Below are positions 61,690-64,000 of a stretch of 64,000 nucleotides of DNA, piece by piece (position 1 is the first letter of the stretch; the number at the start of each line of letters is the position of its first letter). Origin of the DNA: Corynebacterium poyangense (GTDB lineage: Bacteria; Actinomycetota; Actinomycetes; Mycobacteriales; Mycobacteriaceae); assembly GCF_014522205.1 (NCBI RefSeq), contig NZ_CP046884.1, forward strand, positions 124,001 through 188,000, written 5' to 3'. Made by a program: the position numbers and the translations under genes. The notes below the pieces were generated by a model, which made no database searches, was not told the origin of the DNA, and saw only the letters and a program-made list of their open reading frames with translations.

Positions 61690-64000
61690 ATCGGGCCGCC
61701 AACTTATAATCCGGGGCGTTAAGCTTCATCTTTCCGGGATTCCACCATCCGGCACGTCGAATGACCTCATGATCAATCTCTGCGGTATCAGGGGTTTTCC
61801 CTTGGGAATCAGTCCTTAAGGAATAGATTTCGAGGGAACCCCAGTCGCGTTGCCAATCCCCCTTCAAATAGGCGGGTTTTTCCCAGGAGGTCAGCACGGA
61901 TTCCACCGATCCCATTGCGCCGCCGCCGTTATAGTCCTGGAAGGGGCTAAGCCATACCTTGCCGTCGTAGTCCGGGGAAATCCGATACTCGGGAAGTTCC
62001 GCCACTCCAGCAAAATGGTCATAACTGCGTTGACACGGGAACTGCAGTCCTACCGACCAGTCCAAGAGCCCGGCTTTCTCGGAGCCAATATAGTCATTGA
62101 GATTTTCTAAGTGAGGAACCCGAGGTGGAGTAATAGCCACCCACTGCTCTGGGTCTAATGAGGAGTCTTCGACCTTAAGCCGAACGACGTTCGTTCCCTC
62201 GGGGAGTCGATCCAAGGGGAAGCGTACATTGCGCCACGACGGGGTGGGGCCGGCGTCGAGCATTTCCACCTGACCGGAGTCGTGGATATGTCCGTCACTG
62301 TCGCGAGTGGCATACTGGAGGAAGAATTTCTGCCCACCTTGTTTAATGCCATTAATGTCATGGTGCTGGGTACGCCCGGCAATAGAAACCACTACCAGCG
62401 GAGTGTCCTCACTAGCTTGAGGAAGCGCATACCATTCGCTGGTGAGCTTAGCGGCTTGCTGGGGTTCGTCCTCGGGGACATAAGATCCCAACACAGGCAC
62501 CTTGGTGTAATCAATGTCAAAGGGCAGAGTGGCTTTGGAACCATTAACCCCTTCATGCTTCCGGAACCCGCCGGTTGTGCTGCTTTGTTGCTGCTCATCG
62601 GTGGATTCACTGGTGGTGTCTCCGGTGGTGCTATTTTCACCAATTGAGCCGACGCTGCTGGTGTCGGCATTATCTGGTTCCAAATCTTTGGGCACCCCGT
62701 TGGGGCTAAATCCATAGGAATCCTTAGTCTCTAAGGATTGTCCCAAGGGCGTACCGTTAACCGGGGTTAAGAAAGAATCATTGGTGTTGGTTTCTACCAA
62801 AACGTCTTGAGCCATACCGCAGGTTTCGCCTTTAAGGGTGCGTAAATTTCCCAGCCCCACGGAATAATTGGGGTATTGGCTAATAAAGCCTTTAGCGAAG
62901 CTAGCGCAGGAAAACAGCACAATAAAACATCCCAGTACGGCAAAGGGTGCTCGGCTAAAGCGGGCGTAGCGAGAGAACGTTACTGGCCGTGGTTGGCCAC
63001 CTTCAGCAATGCGGTGGCGCTCCACAAATAGTTGCACCACGCCAACTGAGATGACGACGAGTGAAATGAATAAGACAATGTCGGCGGCTTGGACACCGTG
63101 ATATTGGATAGTCCGATCCCACCAGGGGATGCCGTAGTGCGCAACATACCACCAACCATTGGTGCCGCCCAGGGCCTGAGCGAAAAGGAAAATAAAGGCG
63201 CCGATGGTGAGGGTTCGGGCCCATACCGCTTTCATCACGATGCGGCCTAACACCACTGCGGCTACTCCCGCTAGAACCGCACCCACTCCGGCGTAGATAC
63301 CGAAGTGGTGAGTCCACTTGGTGGGGGTGAACGACAATAAGGCGGTTCCGAGGAAATAGATGATGAGTCCGCGCTGGATAGGGCCTTGGGCCACACCGGG
63401 GATCCGCCCGCGGTGGCGAAGTAACCACGCCGTGATCAGAATGACGGCGGTGACCATCAGCAACATGGGGACGCGTCGGGCTACTGAACCATCGGCAAGT
63501 TGTTCAAAGAGCGTGGTGTAGCGTAGACCTTCATCGTGCCACCGCAAGGAGGGGCCAACTTCGGAGCGAACCCGGATGGATTCCAACACGGAACCAAGGG
63601 GTTGATCCCCAAATACCGCAATCAGCACCGAGGTTCCGGCCGCTAAGAAGGGGGCTATGAGAAGCACAGTGCCCCGCCACCCCGGGACCCCAAGGAGAGA
63701 AATCCGTCGCCGCAACACGGTAATGAGGGACGGCAGATAAACCAGCAAGATACCCGGACCGAACATACCGGTTGGGCCACCGGCCAAGGTGAGGGTAGCG
63801 AAAATAGTGCCTACTGCGGCGGGGAGGAGGCGATTGGTAGCGATGGCTCGCTCAAAAGATGACCAGGTGAGCATCAACATGGCGGCGATATACGGTTCTG
63901 GGCGGGTGCCGTTGTCATAGGGCAACCAAAACGCCAGGAATACGCCGGCAGCGGACCAGTGGACGACGCGGCGGCCATCGACCCGGGGGCCCATGCGTGG
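61688..64000 (-). CDS. emb: Arabinosyltransferase (Emb family), C-terminal part
   Basis: About 770 C-terminal residues are present; the frame stays open to the window edge, so the start lies outside. LPYDNGTRPEPYIAAML is the conserved GT-C proline motif of EmbA/B/C. About nine membrane segments follow. After residue about 390 a large extracytoplasmic domain contains a Ser/Thr/Asp-rich insert and a lectin-like C-terminus (DWSVGLQFPCQRSYDHFAG, KVWLSPFQDYNGGGAMGSVE). It transfers arabinofuranose from decaprenyl phosphate in arabinogalactan or lipoarabinomannan synthesis and is the family hit by ethambutol. Convergent with gltD. Confidence 0.93.
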   Translation of the reverse strand, partial: PRMGPRVDGRRVVHWSAAGVFLAFWLPYDNGTRPEPYIAAMLMLTWSSFERAIATNRLLPAAVGTIFATLTLAGGPTGMFGPGILLVYLPSLITVLRRRISLLGVPGWRGTVLLIAPFLAAGTSVLIAVFGDQPLGSVLESIRVRSEVGPSLRWHDEGLRYTTLFEQLADGSVARRVPMLLMVTAVILITAWLLRHRGRIPGVAQGPIQRGLIIYFLGTALLSFTPTKWTHHFGIYAGVGAVLAGVAAVVLGRIVMKAVWARTLTIGAFIFLFAQALGGTNGWWYVAHYGIPWWDRTIQYHGVQAADIVLFISLVVISVGVVQLFVERHRIAEGGQPRPVTFSRYARFSRAPFAVLGCFIVLFSCASFAKGFISQYPNYSVGLGNLRTLKGETCGMAQDVLVETNTNDSFLTPVNGTPLGQSLETKDSYGFSPNGVPKDLEPDNADTSSVGSIGENSTTGDTTSESTDEQQQSSTTGGFRKHEGVNGSKATLPFDIDYTKVPVLGSYVPEDEPQQAAKLTSEWYALPQASEDTPLVVVSIAGRTQHHDINGIKQGGQKFFLQYATRDSDGHIHDSGQVEMLDAGPTPSWRNVRFPLDRLPEGTNVVRLKVEDSSLDPEQWVAITPPRVPHLENLNDYIGSEKAGLLDWSVGLQFPCQRSYDHFAGVAELPEYRISPDYDGKVWLSPFQDYNGGGAMGSVESVLTSWEKPAYLKGDWQRDWGSLEIYSLRTDSQGKTPDTAEIDHEVIRRAGWWNPGKMKLNAPDYKLAAR

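Overview
The window looks like chromosomal DNA of a Corynebacterium. The evidence is a gltB-gltD pair running convergently into a large Emb-type arabinosyltransferase (arabinogalactan synthesis), a 13E12-type HNH protein, very small signal-less amphipathic peptides like the corynebacterial PorA/PorH channel formers, many apparently leaderless genes, and moderate GC. No rRNA, tRNA, CRISPR array, prophage or insertion sequence was seen.

Layout. 1-9 kb: the 3' end of an acuC-like deacetylase gene, then a short/branched-chain acyl-CoA degradation cluster (hydroxyacyl-CoA dehydrogenase, acyl-CoA dehydrogenase, TetR, acyl-CoA synthetase, MarR, enoyl-CoA hydratase, 3-hydroxyisobutyryl-CoA hydrolase, thiolase). 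The acyl-CoA dehydrogenase and thiolase promoters share one 30-bp dyad. 9-22 kb: a polyamine utilisation island with a PotABCD-type importer, FAD amine oxidase, class III aminotransferase, semialdehyde dehydrogenase, APC permease, universal stress protein, putrescine-oxidase-like flavoenzyme and a divergent TetR with a large dyad. 22-27 kb: a secreted trypsin-fold protein lacking recognisable catalytic His and Asp, a ykoEDC thiamine-precursor ECF transporter under a TPP riboswitch, and a dicarboxylate/amino-acid symporter. 27-29 kb: an operon of two secreted proteins and two tiny peptides (39 and 48 aa), too short for ordinary gene calling, which may be mycomembrane channel components.

29-39 kb: alkyladenine glycosylase, nitroreductase, an MFS exporter behind a structured leader, a ROK-type repressor with nested inverted repeats, a sirtuin, and a zinc-starvation pair (COG0523 GTPase and a repeated His-rich protein), each with a Zur-like box. 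Then a LOG-family hydrolase, a DUF885 metallopeptidase-like protein, a lipoprotein and a TauE exporter. 40-48 kb: HrpB helicase, hexapeptide acetyltransferase, SDR, S4 protein, VOC protein, an alpha/beta-hydrolase without its nucleophile Ser, and an M13 peptidase. 48-55 kb: a frameshifted HNH/13E12 gene, a possible structured RNA, a PiT phosphate transporter, a J-domain-like plus membrane gene that appears split by two compensating frameshifts, and a PrsW protease. 55-64 kb: gltBD and the 3' part of emb.

Working together: polyamines imported by PotABCD or the APC permease can be deaminated by the oxidases or the aminotransferase and oxidised to GABA/succinate. The ECF genes respond to TPP, the COG0523/His-rich pair probably to zinc, and gltBD to nitrogen. 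All calls come from reading the sequence; no database search was possible.
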